64,000 nucleotides of DNA from Cladorhizidae sp. MBARI D1340-BT2 (Eukaryota; Porifera; Demospongiae; Poecilosclerida; Cladorhizidae): contig JAQNBH010000002.1 in the NCBI GenBank assembly GCA_028752905.1, positions 23,757,059 through 23,821,058 on the forward strand. The letters run 5' to 3'. Positions 36,000 through 47,279 of this stretch are shown one piece after another. Below the pieces are notes generated by a model, which was given only the letters and a program-made list of their open reading frames with translations, was not told the origin of the DNA and ran no database searches. How positions within the stretch are numbered: the stretch's first letter is position 1; the number at the start of each line of letters is the position of its first letter. Both the position numbers and the translations under genes were made by a program.

Positions 36000-37208
36000 C
36001 TTGATATTTGCCCTAATTTGGTCTATATGTTTCTCATTTTCCCCCCGAAAATCTTGTTTTTTTGCCGTGAAGCTCATAACATTTCTACACTTTACCCCCA
36101 AAAGATAATTTTTATATCACCGGATAGCTCTTCTAATTATCTGTCTTTTGTACGTGCCAAAATTTTAAGTACTCTAAGTATTAGCAAGTTATGGTGATTT
36201 GAAGTGGTAAGGTTTGGGATTTTTCCTGGCGTTTTCCAGTTGCCAAAGCGGTGGCCTGCCAGTGAAAAACCACTACATTTATTGATAATCTGTTCACATG
36301 TTGCAGATAAGGGCCTTCTCTATCAGTTGACAAAATCTGGGACTTTGGTCTTGTTAATTAGGGCAGTTATGAATTGTACTCTTACTTGATGCTAAACATG
36401 TTCTTGATATTTGCCCTAATTTGGTCTATATGTTTCTCATTTTCCCCCCGAAAATCTTGTTTTTTTGCCGTGAAGCTCATAACTTTTCTACACTTTACCC
36501 AAAAAAGATAATTTTTATATCACCGAATAGCCCTTCTAATTATCTGTCTTTTGTACGTGCCAAAATGTTGAGTACTCTAAGTATTAGGAAGTTATGGTGA
36601 TTTGAAGTGGTAAGGTTTGGGATTTTTCCTGGCGTTTTCCAGTTGCCAAAGCGGTGGCCTGCCAGTGAAAAACCACTACATTTATTGATAATCTGTTCAC
36701 ATGTTGCAGATAAGGGCCTTCTCTATCAGTTGACAAAATCTGGGACTTTGGTCTTGTTAATTAGGGCAGTTATGAATTGTACTCTTACTTGATGCTAAAC
36801 ATGTTCTTGATATTTGCCCTAATTTGGTCTATATGTTTCTCATTTTCCCCCCGAAAATCTTGTTTTTTTGCCGTGAAGCTCATAACATTTTTACACTTTA
36901 CCCAAAAAAGATAATTTTTATATCACCGGATAGCCCTTCTAATTATCTGTCTTTTGTACGTGCCAAAATTTTAAGTACTCTAAGTATTAGGAAGTTATGA
37001 TGATTTGAAGTGGTAAGGTTTGTGATTTTTCCTGGCGTTTTCCAGTTGCCAAAGCGGTGGCCTGCCAGTGAAAAACCACTACATTTATTGATAATCTGTT
37101 CACATGTTGCAGATAAGGGCCTTCTCTATCAGTTGACAAAATCTGGGACTTTGGTCTTGTTAATTAGGGCAGTTATGAATTGTACTCTTACTTGATGCTA
37201 AACATGTT
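36000..37208 (+). repeat. Plain monomer run, cores 36204, 36607, 37010
   Basis: Core types are G, G, V. The spacers of 36204 (acccccaaaag, aattttaag) and the accgaatagccc spacer before 36607 match the 14708/15111 slots of the left HOR. The spacer before 37010 returns to right-type markers. There is no foldback here. Confidence 0.92.
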
Positions 37209-37714
37209 AGCTTCGTAGATTATCCACACTTCACTGAATAGACTTGATGTATAGCTATTAAGATAGGACTCTCTAAGTGCTCTCTCTTGATACCAAACAT
37301 CCATATATTCTGCACACTTCACTGTAATGGACTTGCAAGATAGGTATCTCTCAGTGTTCTCTATCTTGAGCTAAACATGTTAGCTTCATAGATTCTCCAC
37401 ACTTCACTGAATAGACTTGATATATAGCTCTAAAGGTAGGCCTCTCTCTGTTCTCTCTCTTGATACCAAACATCCGTATATTCCGCATACTTCACAGTAA
37501 TGGACTTGATAGAATCACAAGATAGGTTTCTCTCTGCTCTCTCTTGATGCTAAATAGATTCTCCACACTTCACTGAATAAACTTGATATATAGCTATTCA
37601 GATAGGTCTCTCTCTGTGCTCTCTGTTGATATCAAACATCCATAATATTCTGCACATTTTACTGTAATGGACTTGATATGATTCGAATGATAGGTTTCAT
37701 TATGTGTTCTCTAT
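37209..37714 (+). repeat. L insert 15, haplotype B-prime
   Basis: This has standard junctions and length and carries gataccaaac and ctattcagat. The 4 bp longer spacer follows. Confidence 0.93.
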
Positions 37715-40700
37715 CTTGATATTTGCCCTAATTTGGTCTATATGTTTCTCATTTTCCCCCCGAAAATCTTGTTTTTTTGCCGTGAAGCTCATAACATTTC
37801 TACACTTTACCCAAAAAAGATAATTATTTTTTATATCACCGGATAGCTCTTCTAATTATCTGTCTTTTGTACGTGCCAAAATTTTGAGTACTCTAAGTAT
37901 TAAGAAGTTATGATGATTTGAAGTGGTAAGGTTTGGGATTTTTCCTGGCGTTTTCCAGTTGCCAAAGCGGTGGCCTGCCAGTGAAAAACCACTACATTTA
38001 TTGATAATCTGTTCACATGTTGCAGATAAGGGCCTTCTCTATCAGTTGACAAAATCTGGGACTTTGGTCTTGTTAATTAGGGCAGTTATGAATTGTACTC
38101 TTACTTGATGCTAAACATGTTCTTGATATTTGCCCTAATTTGGTCTATATGTTTCTCATTTCCCCCCCGAAAATCTTGTTTTTTTGCCGTGAAGCTCATA
38201 ACTATTCTACACTTTACCCCAAAAAGATAATACAGCTATTAAGATAGGACTCTCCAAGTGCTCTCTCTTGATACCAAACATCCATATATTCTGCACACTT
38301 CACTGTAATGGACTTGCAAGATAGGTATCTCGCAGTGTTCTCTATCTTGAGCTAAACATGTTAGCTTCATAGATTCTCCACACTTCACTGATTTATTCAG
38401 TGAAGTGTGGAGAATCTATTTAGCATCAAGAGAGAGCAGAGAGAAACCTATCTTGTGATTCTATCTTTATATCAGCCGATAGCCCTTCTAATTATCTGCC
38501 TTTTGTACTTGCCAAAATGTTGAGTACTCTAAGTATTAGGAAGTTATGATGATTTGAAGTGGTAAGGTTTGTGATTTTTCCTGGCGTTTTCCAGTTGCCA
38601 AAGCGGTGGCCTGCCAGTGAAAAACCACTACATTTATTGATAATCTGTTCACATGTTGCAGATAAGGGCCTTCTCTATCAGTTGACAAAATCTGGGACTT
38701 TGGTCTTGTTAATTAGGGCAGTTATGAATTGTATTCTTACTTGATGCTAAACATGTTCTTGATATTTGCCCTAATTTGGTCTATATGTTTCTCATTTCCC
38801 CCCCGAAAATCTTGTTTTTTTGCCGTGAAGCTCATAACTTTTCTACACTTTACCCAAAAAAGATAATTATTTTTTATATCACCGGATAGCTCTTCTAATT
38901 ATCTGTCTTTTGTACGTGCCAAAATTTTGAGTACTCTAAGTATTAGCAAGTTATGGTGATTTGAAGTGGTAAGGTTTGGGATTTTTCCTGGCGTTTTCCA
39001 GTTGCCAAAGCGGTGGCCTGCCAGTGAAAAACCACTACATTTATTGATAATCTGTTCACATGTTGCAGATAAGGGCCTTCTCTATCAGTTGACAAAATCT
39101 GGGACTTTGGTCTTGTTAATTAGGGCAGTTATCAATTGTACTCTTACTTGATGCTAAACATGTTCTTGATATTTGCCCTAATTTGGTCTATATGTTTCTC
39201 ATTTTCCCCCCGAAAATCTTGTTGTTTTGCCGTGAAGCTCATAACTTTTCTACACTTTACCCAAAAAAGATAATATTTATATCACCGGATAGCTCTTCTA
39301 ATTATCTGTCTTTTGTACGTGCCAAAATTTTGAGTACTCTAAGTATTAGCAAGTTATGGTGATTTGAAGTGGTAAGGTTTGAGAATTTTCCTGGCGTTTT
39401 CCAGTTGCCAAAGCGGTGTCCTGCCAGTGAAAAACCACTACATTCATTGATAATCTGTTCACATGTTGCAGATAAGGGCCTTCTCTATCAGTTGACAAAA
39501 TCTGGGACTTTGGTCTTGTTAATTAGGGCAGTTATGAATTGTACTCTTACTTGATGCTAAACATGTTCTTGATATTTGCCCTAATTGGGTCTATATGTTT
39601 CTCATTTTCCCCCCGAAAATCTTTTTTTTTTGCCGTGAAGCTCATAACATTTCTACACTTTACCCAAAAAAGATAATATTTATATCACCGGATAGTCCTT
39701 CTAATTATCTGTCTTTTGTACTTGCCAAAATGTTGAGTACTCTAAGTATTAAGAAGTTATGATGATTTGAAGTGGTAAGGTTTGTGATTTTTCCTGGCGT
39801 TTTCCAGTTGCCAAAGCGGTGGCCTGCCAGTGAAAAACCACTACATTTATTGATAATCTGTTCACATGTTGCAGATAAGGGCCTTCTCTATCAGTTGACA
39901 AAATCTGGGACTTTGGTCTTGTTAATTAGGGCAGTTATGAATTGTACTCTTACTTGATGCTAAACATGTTCTTGATATTTGCCCTAATTTGGACTATATT
40001 ATGTTTCTCATTTTCCCCCCGAAAATCTTGTTTTTTTGCCGTGAAGCTCATAACTTTGCTACACTTTACCCAAAAAAGATAATTTTTATATCACCGAATA
40101 GCCCTTCTAATTATCTGTCTTTTGAACGTGCCAAAATGTTGAGTACTCTAAGTATTAGGAAGTTATGGTGATTTGAAGTGGTAAGGTTTGGGATTTTTCC
40201 TGGCGTTTTCCAGTTGCCAAAGCGGTGTCCTGCCAGTGAAAAACCACTACATTTATTGATAATCTGTTCACATGTTGCAGATAAGGGCCTTCTCTATCAG
40301 TTGACAAAATCTGGGACTTTGGTCTTGTTAATTAGGGCAGTTATGAATTGTACTCTTACTTGATGCTAAACATGTTCTTGATATTTGCCCTAATTGGGTC
40401 TATATGTTTCTCATTTCCCCCCCGAAAATCTTTTTTTTTTGCCGTGAAGCTCATAACATTTCTACACTTTACCCAAAAAAGATAATATTTATATCACCGG
40501 ATAGTCCTTCTAATTATCTGTCTTTTGTACTTGCCAAAATGTTGAGTACTCTAAGTATTAAGAAGTTATGATGATTTGAAGTGGTAAGGTTTGTGATTTT
40601 TCCTGGCGTTTTCCAGTTGCCAAAGCGGTGGCCTGCCAGTGAAAAACCACTACATTTATTGATAATCTGTTCACATGTTGCAGATAAGGGCCTTCTCTAT

Positions 40701-41182
40701 CAGTTGACAAAATCTGGGACTTTGGTCTTGTTAATTAGGGCAGTTATGAATTGTACTCTTACTTGATGCTAAACATGTTCTTGATATTTGTCCTAATTTG
40801 GTCTATATGTTTCTCATTTTCCCCCCGAAAATCTTGTTTTTTTGCCGTGAAGCTCATAACTTTTCTACACTTTACCCAAAAAAGATAATTTTTATATCAC
40901 CGGATAGCCCTTCTAATTATCTGTCTTTTGTACGTGCCAAAATTTTAAGTACTCTAAGTATTAGGAAGTTATGATGATTTGAAGTGGTAAGGTTTGTGAT
41001 TTTTCCTGGCGTTTTCCAGTTGCCAAAGCGGTGGCCTGCCAGTGAAAAACCACTACATTTATTGATAATCTGTTCACATGTTGCAGATAAGGGCCTTCTC
41101 TATCAGTTGACAAAATCTGGGACTTTGGTCTTGTTAATTAGGGCAGTTATGAATTGTACTCTTACTTGATGCTAAACATGTT
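37715..41182 (+). repeat. Monomer run, cores 37923-40984
   Basis: Cores are at 37923 (G, with foldback), 38559 (V), 38966 (G, atcaat), 39369 (E, tcattga), 39772 (V), 40178 (G, tgtcctg), 40581 (V) and 40984 (V). Unit 38559 is 407 bp because it also has gataattattttttat, which elsewhere follows only L inserts. The pair 39772-40580 is one 809 bp dimer. Confidence 0.92.
38232..38465. repeat. Foldback insert F4
   Basis: This has the same junctions, length and palindrome as F1 and lies in G-core unit 37923. Confidence 0.92.
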
Positions 41183-41688
41183 AGCTTCGTAGATTATCCA
41201 CACTTCACTGAATAGACTTGATGTATAGCTATTAAGATAGGACTCTCTAAGTGCTCTCTCTTGATACCAAACATCCATATATTCTGCACACTTCACTGTA
41301 ATGGACTTGCAAGATAGGTATCTCTCAGTGTTCTCTATCTTGAGCTAAACATGTTAGCTTCATAGATTCTCCACACTTCACTGAATAGACTTGATATATA
41401 GCTCTAAAGGTAGGCCTCTCTCTGTTCTCTCTCTTGATACCAAACATCCGTATATTCCGCATACTTCACAGTAATGGACTTGATAGAATCACAAGATAGG
41501 TTTCTCTCTGCTCTCTCTTGATGCTAAATAGATTCTCCACACTTCACTGAATAAACTTGATATATAGCTATTCAGATAGGTCTCTCTCTGTGCTCTCTGT
41601 TGATATCAAACATCCATAATATTCTGCACATTTTACTGTAATGGACTTGATATGATTCGAATGATAGGTTTCATTATGTGTTCTCTAT
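41183..41688 (+). repeat. L insert 16, haplotype B-prime
   Basis: This has standard junctions and length and carries gataccaaac and ctattcagat. Confidence 0.93.
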
Positions 41689-42205
41689 CTTGATATTTGC
41701 CCTAATTTGGTCTATATGTTTCTCATTTTCCCCCCGAAAATCTTGTTTTTTTGCCGTGAAGCTCATAACATTTCTACACTTTACCCAAAAAAGATAATTA
41801 TTTTTTATATCACCGGATAGCTCTTCTAATTATCTGTCTTTTGTACGTGCCAAAATTTTGAGTACTCTAAGTATTAAGAAGTTATGATGATTTGAAGTGG
41901 TAAGGTTTGGGATTTTTCCTGGCGTTTTCCAGTTGCCAAAGCGGTGGCCTGCCAGTGAAAAACCACTACATTTATTGATAATCTGTTCACATGTTGCAGA
42001 TAAGGGCCTTCTCTATCAGTTGACAAAATCTGGGACTTTGGTCTTGTTAATTAGGGCAGTTATGAATTGTACTCTTACTTGATGCTAAACATGTTCTTGA
42101 TATTTGCCCTAATTTGGTCTATATGTTTCTCATTTCCCCCCCGAAAATCTTGTTTTTTTGCCGTGAAGCTCATAACTATTCTACACTTTACCCCAAAAAG
42201 ATAAT

Positions 42206-42439
42206 ACAGCTATTAAGATAGGACTCTCCAAGTGCTCTCTCTTGATACCAAACATCCATATATTCTGCACACTTCACTGTAATGGACTTGCAAGATAGGT
42301 ATCTCGCAGTGTTCTCTATCTTGAGCTAAACATGTTAGCTTCATAGATTCTCCACACTTCACTGATTTATTCAGTGAAGTGTGGAGAATCTATTTAGCAT
42401 CAAGAGAGAGCAGAGAGAAACCTATCTTGTGATTCTATC
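42206..42439. repeat. Foldback insert F5
   Basis: This has the same junctions, length and palindrome as F1 and lies in G-core unit 41897. Confidence 0.92.
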
Positions 42440-43338
42440 TTTATATCAGCCGATAGCCCTTCTAATTATCTGCCTTTTGTACTTGCCAAAATGTTGAGTA
42501 CTCTAAGTATTAGGAAGTTATGATGATTTGAAGTGGTAAGGTTTGTGATTTTTCCTGGCGTTTTCCAGTTGCCAAAGCGGTGGCCTGCCAGTGAAAAACC
42601 ACTACATTTATTGATAATCTGTTCACATGTTGCAGATAAGGGCCTTCTCTATCAGTTGACAAAATCTGGGACTTTGGTCTTGTTAATTAGGGCAGTTATG
42701 AATTGTACTCTTACTTGATGCTAAACATGTTCTTGATATTTGCCCTAATTTGGTCTATATGTTTCTCATTTCCCCCCCGAAAATCTTGTTGTTTTGCCGT
42801 GAAGCTCATAACTTTTCTACACTTTACCCAAAAAAGATAATATTTATATCACCGGATAGCTCTTCTAATTATCTGTCTTTTGTACGTGCCAAAATTTTGA
42901 GTACTCTAAGTATTAGCAAGTTATGGTGATTTGAAGTGGTAAGGTTTGAGAATTTTCCTGGCGTTTTCCAGTTGCCAAAGCGGTGTCCTGCCAGTGAAAA
43001 ACCACTACATTCATTGATAATCTGTTCACATGTTGCAGATAAGGGCCTTCTCTATCAGTTGACAAAATCTGGGACTTTGGTCTTGTTAATTAGGGCAGTT
43101 ATGAATTGTACTCTTACTTGATGCTAAACATGTTCTTGATATTTGCCCTAATTGGGTCTATATGTTTCTCATTTTCCCCCCGAAAATCTTTTTTTTTTGC
43201 CGTGAAGCTCATAACATTTCTACACTTTACCCAAAAAAGATAATATTTATATCACCGGATAGTCCTTCTAATTATCTGTCTTTTGTACTTGCCAAAATGT
43301 TGAGTACTCTAAGTATTAAGAAGTTATGATGATTTGAA

Positions 43339-45765
43339 GTGGTAAGGTTTGTGATTTTTCCTGGCGTTTTCCAGTTGCCAAAGCGGTGGCCTGCCAGTGA
43401 AAAACCACTACATTTATTGATAATCTGTTCACATGTTGCAGATAAGGGCCTTCTCTATCAGTTGACAAAATCTGGGACTTTGGTCTTGTTAATTAGGGCA
43501 GTTATGAATTGTACTCTTACTTGATGCTAAACATGTTCTTGATATTTGCCCTAATTTGGACTATATTATGTTTCTCATTTTCCCCCCGAAAATCTTGTTT
43601 TTTTGCCGTGAAGCTCATAACTTTGCTACACTTTACCCAAAAAAGATAATTTTTATATCACCGAATAGCCCTTCTAATTATCTGTCTTTTGAACGTGCCA
43701 AAATGTTGAGTACTCTAAGTATTAGGAAGTTATGGTGATTTGAAGTGGTAAGGTTTGGGATTTTTCCTGGCGTTTTCCAGTTGCCAAAGCGGTGTCCTGC
43801 CAGTGAAAAACCACTACATTTATTGATAATCTGTTCACATGTTGCAGATAAGGGCCTTCTCTATCAGTTGACAAAATCTGGGACTTTGGTCTTGTTAATT
43901 AGGGCAGTTATGAATTGTACTCTTACTTGATGCTAAACATGTTCTTGATATTTGCCCTAATTGGGTCTATATGTTTCTCATTTCCCCCCCGAAAATCTTT
44001 TTTTTTTGCCGTGAAGCTCATAACATTTCTACACTTTACCCAAAAAAGATAATATTTATATCACCGGATAGTCCTTCTAATTATCTGTCTTTTGTACTTG
44101 CCAAAATGTTGAGTACTCTAAGTATTAAGAAGTTATGATGATTTGAAGTGGTAAGGTTTGTGATTTTTCCTGGCGTTTTCCAGTTGCCAAAGCGGTGGCC
44201 TGCCAGTGAAAAACCACTACATTTATTGATAATCTGTTCACATGTTGCAGATAAGGGCCTTCTCTATCAGTTGACAAAATCTGGGACTTTGGTCTTGTTA
44301 ATTAGGGCAGTTATGAATTGTACTCTTACTTGATGCTAAACATGTTCTTGATATTTGCCCTAATTTGGACTATATTATGTTTCTCATTTTCCCCCCGAAA
44401 ATCTTGTTTTTTTGCCGTGAAGCTCATAACTTTGCTACACTTTACCCAAAAAAGATAATTTTTATATCACCGAATAGCCCTTCTAATTATCTGTCTTTTG
44501 AACGTGCCAAAATGTTGAGTACTCTAAGTATTAGGAAGTTATGGTGATTTGAAGTGGTAAGGTTTGGGATTTTTCCTGGCGTTTTCCAGTTGCCAAAGCG
44601 GTGTCCTGCCAGTGAAAAACCACTACATTTATTGATAATCTGTTCACATGTTGCAGATAAGGGCCTTCTCTATCAGTTGACAAAATCTGGGACTTTGGTC
44701 TTGTTAATTAGGGCAGTTATGAATTGTACTCTTACTTGATGCTAAACATGTTCTTGATATTTGCCCTAATTGGGTCTATATGTTTCTCATTTCCCCCCCG
44801 AAAATCTTTTTTTTTTGCCGTGAAGCTCATAACATTTCTACACTTTACCCAAAAAAGATAATATTTATATCACCGGATAGTCCTTCTAATTATCTGTCTT
44901 TTGTACTTGCCAAAATGTTGAGTACTCTAAGTATTAAGAAGTTATGATGATTTGAAGTGGTAAGGTTTGTGATTTTTCCTGGCGTTTTCCAGTTGCCAAA
45001 GCGGTGGCCTGCCAGTGAAAAACCACTACATTTATTGATAATCTGTTCACATGTTGCAGATAAGGGCCTTCTCTATCAGTTGACAAAATCTGGGACTTTG
45101 GTCTTGTTAATTAGGGCAGTTATGAATTGTACTCTTACTTGATGCTAAACATGTTCTTGATATTTGCCCTAATTTGGACTATATTATGTTTCTCATTTTC
45201 CCCCCGAAAATCTTGTTTTTTTGCCGTGAAGCTCATAACTTTGCTACACTTTACCCAAAAAAGATAATTTTTATATCACCGAATAGCCCTTCTAATTATC
45301 TGTCTTTTGAACGTGCCAAAATGTTGAGTACTCTAAGTATTAGGAAGTTATGGTGATTTGAAGTGGTAAGGTTTGGGATTTTTCCTGGCGTTTTCCAGTT
45401 GCCAAAGCGGTGTCCTGCCAGTGAAAAACCACTACATTTATTGATAATCTGTTCACATGTTGCAGATAAGGGCCTTCTCTATCAGTTGACAAAATCTGGG
45501 ACTTTGGTCTTGTTAATTAGGGCAGTTATGAATTGTACTCTTACTTGATGCTAAACATGTTCTTGATATTTGCCCTAATTGGGTCTATATGTTTCTCATT
45601 TCCCCCCCGAAAATCTTTTTTTTTTGCCGTGAAGCTCATAACATTTCTACACTTTACCCAAAAAAGATAATATTTATATCACCGGATAGTCCTTCTAATT
45701 ATCTGTCTTTTGTACTTGCCAAAATGTTGAGTACTCTAAGTATTAAGAAGTTATGATGATTTGAA
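43339..45765 (+). repeat. Three tandem 809 bp dimers (406 + 403 bp)
   Basis: Each dimer is a V core with the spacer ggactatattatg / accgaatagccc / tttgaacgtgcc, then a G core with tgtcctg and the spacer aattgggtct / T10 / gatagtcctt / gtacttgcc. The dimers start at 43339, 44148 and 44957 and look identical by eye. A further V half-unit follows at 45766. The same dimer occurs once at 39772 and at 48527, twice at 52497-54114 and once at 62288, with extra V halves at 54115 and 63097. Confidence 0.92.
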
Positions 45766-46773
45766 GTGGTAAGGTTTGTGATTTTTCCTGGCGTTTTCCA
45801 GTTGCCAAAGCGGTGGCCTGCCAGTGAAAAACCACTACATTTATTGATAATCTGTTCACATGTTGCAGATAAGGGCCTTCTCTATCAGTTGACAAAATCT
45901 GGGACTTTGGTCTTGTTAATTAGGGCAGTTATGAATTGTACTCTTACTTGATGCTAAACATGTTCTTGATATTTGCCCTAATTTGGACTATATTATGTTT
46001 CTCATTTTCCCCCCGAAAATCTTGTTTTTTTGCCGTGAAGCTCATAACTTTGCTACACTTTACCCAAAAAAGATAATTTTTATATCACCGAATAGCCCTT
46101 CTAATTATCTGTCTTTTGAACGTGCCAAAATGTTGAGTACTCTAAGTATTAGGAAGTTATGGTGATTTGAAGTGGTAAGGTTTGGGATTTTTCCTGGCGT
46201 TTTCCAGTTGCCAAAGCGGTGGCCTGCCAGTGAAAAACCACTACATTTATTGATAATCTGTTCACATGTTGCAGATAAGGGCCTTCTCTATCAGTTGACA
46301 AAATCTGGGACTTTGGTCTTGTTAATTAGGGCAGTTATGAATTGTACTCTTACTTGATGCTAAACATGTTCTTGATATTTGCCCTAATTTGGTCTATATG
46401 TTTCTCATTTCCCCCCCGAAAATCTTGTTTTTTTGCCGTGAAGCTCATAACTTTTTTACACTTTACCCAAAAAAGATAATTTTTATATCACCGGATAGCT
46501 CTTCTATTTATCTGTCTTTTGTACGTGCCAAAATTTTGAGTACTCTAAGTATTAGCAAGTTATGGTGATTTGAAGTGGTAAGATTTGTGATTTTTCCTGG
46601 CGTTTTCCAGTTGCCAAAGCGGTGGCCTGCCAGTGAAAAACCACTACATTTATTGATAATCTGTTCACATGTTGCAGATAAGGGCCTTCTCTATCAGTTG
46701 ACAAAATCTGGGACTTTGGTCTTGTTAATTAGGGCAGTTATGAATTGTACTCTTACTTGATGCTAAACATGTT

Positions 46774-47279
46774 AGCTTCGTAGATTATCCACACTTCACT
46801 GAATAGACTTGATGTATAGCTATTAAGATAGGACTCTCTAAGTGCTCTCTCTTGATACCAAACATCCATATATTCTGCACACTTCACTGTAATGGACTTG
46901 CAAGATAGGTATCTCTCAGTGTTCTCTATCTTGAGCTAAACATGTTAGCTTCATAGATTCTCCACACTTCACTGAATAGACTTGATATATAGCTCTAAAG
47001 GTAGGCCTCTCTCTGTTCTCTCTCTTGATACCAAACATCCGTATATTCCGCATACTTCACAGTAATGGACTTGATAGAATCACAAGATAGGTTTCTCTCT
47101 GCTCTCTCTTGATGCTAAATAGATTCTCCACACTTCACTGAATAAACTTGATATATAGCTATTAAGATAGGTCTCTCTCTGTGCTCTCTGTTGATATCAA
47201 ACATCCATAATATTCTGCACATTTTACTGTAATGGACTTGATATGATTCGAATGATAGGTTTCATTATGTGTTCTCTAT
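46774..47279 (+). repeat. L insert 17, haplotype B
   Basis: This is haplotype B with ctattaagat, unlike the B-prime copies at 41183 and 49938 on either side. It shares this with L insert 19 and with the copies at 23381 and 25096. Confidence 0.93.

Larger units (their letters stand above)
41689..46773 (+). repeat. Monomer run, cores 41897-46575, longest run in the window
   Basis: Cores are at 41897 (G, with foldback), 42533 (V), 42936 (E), 43339 (V), 43745 (G), 44148 (V), 44554 (G), 44957 (V), 45363 (G), 45766 (V), 46172 (G) and 46575 (V). Three complete 809 bp V+G dimers lie at 43339-45765. Unit 42533 has a foldback-follower start but gtactctt and a ttgttgtttt spacer, so it looks like a recombinant of the 38559 and 38966 types. 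Spacer 46172 has private cttctatttatc. Confidence 0.92.
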
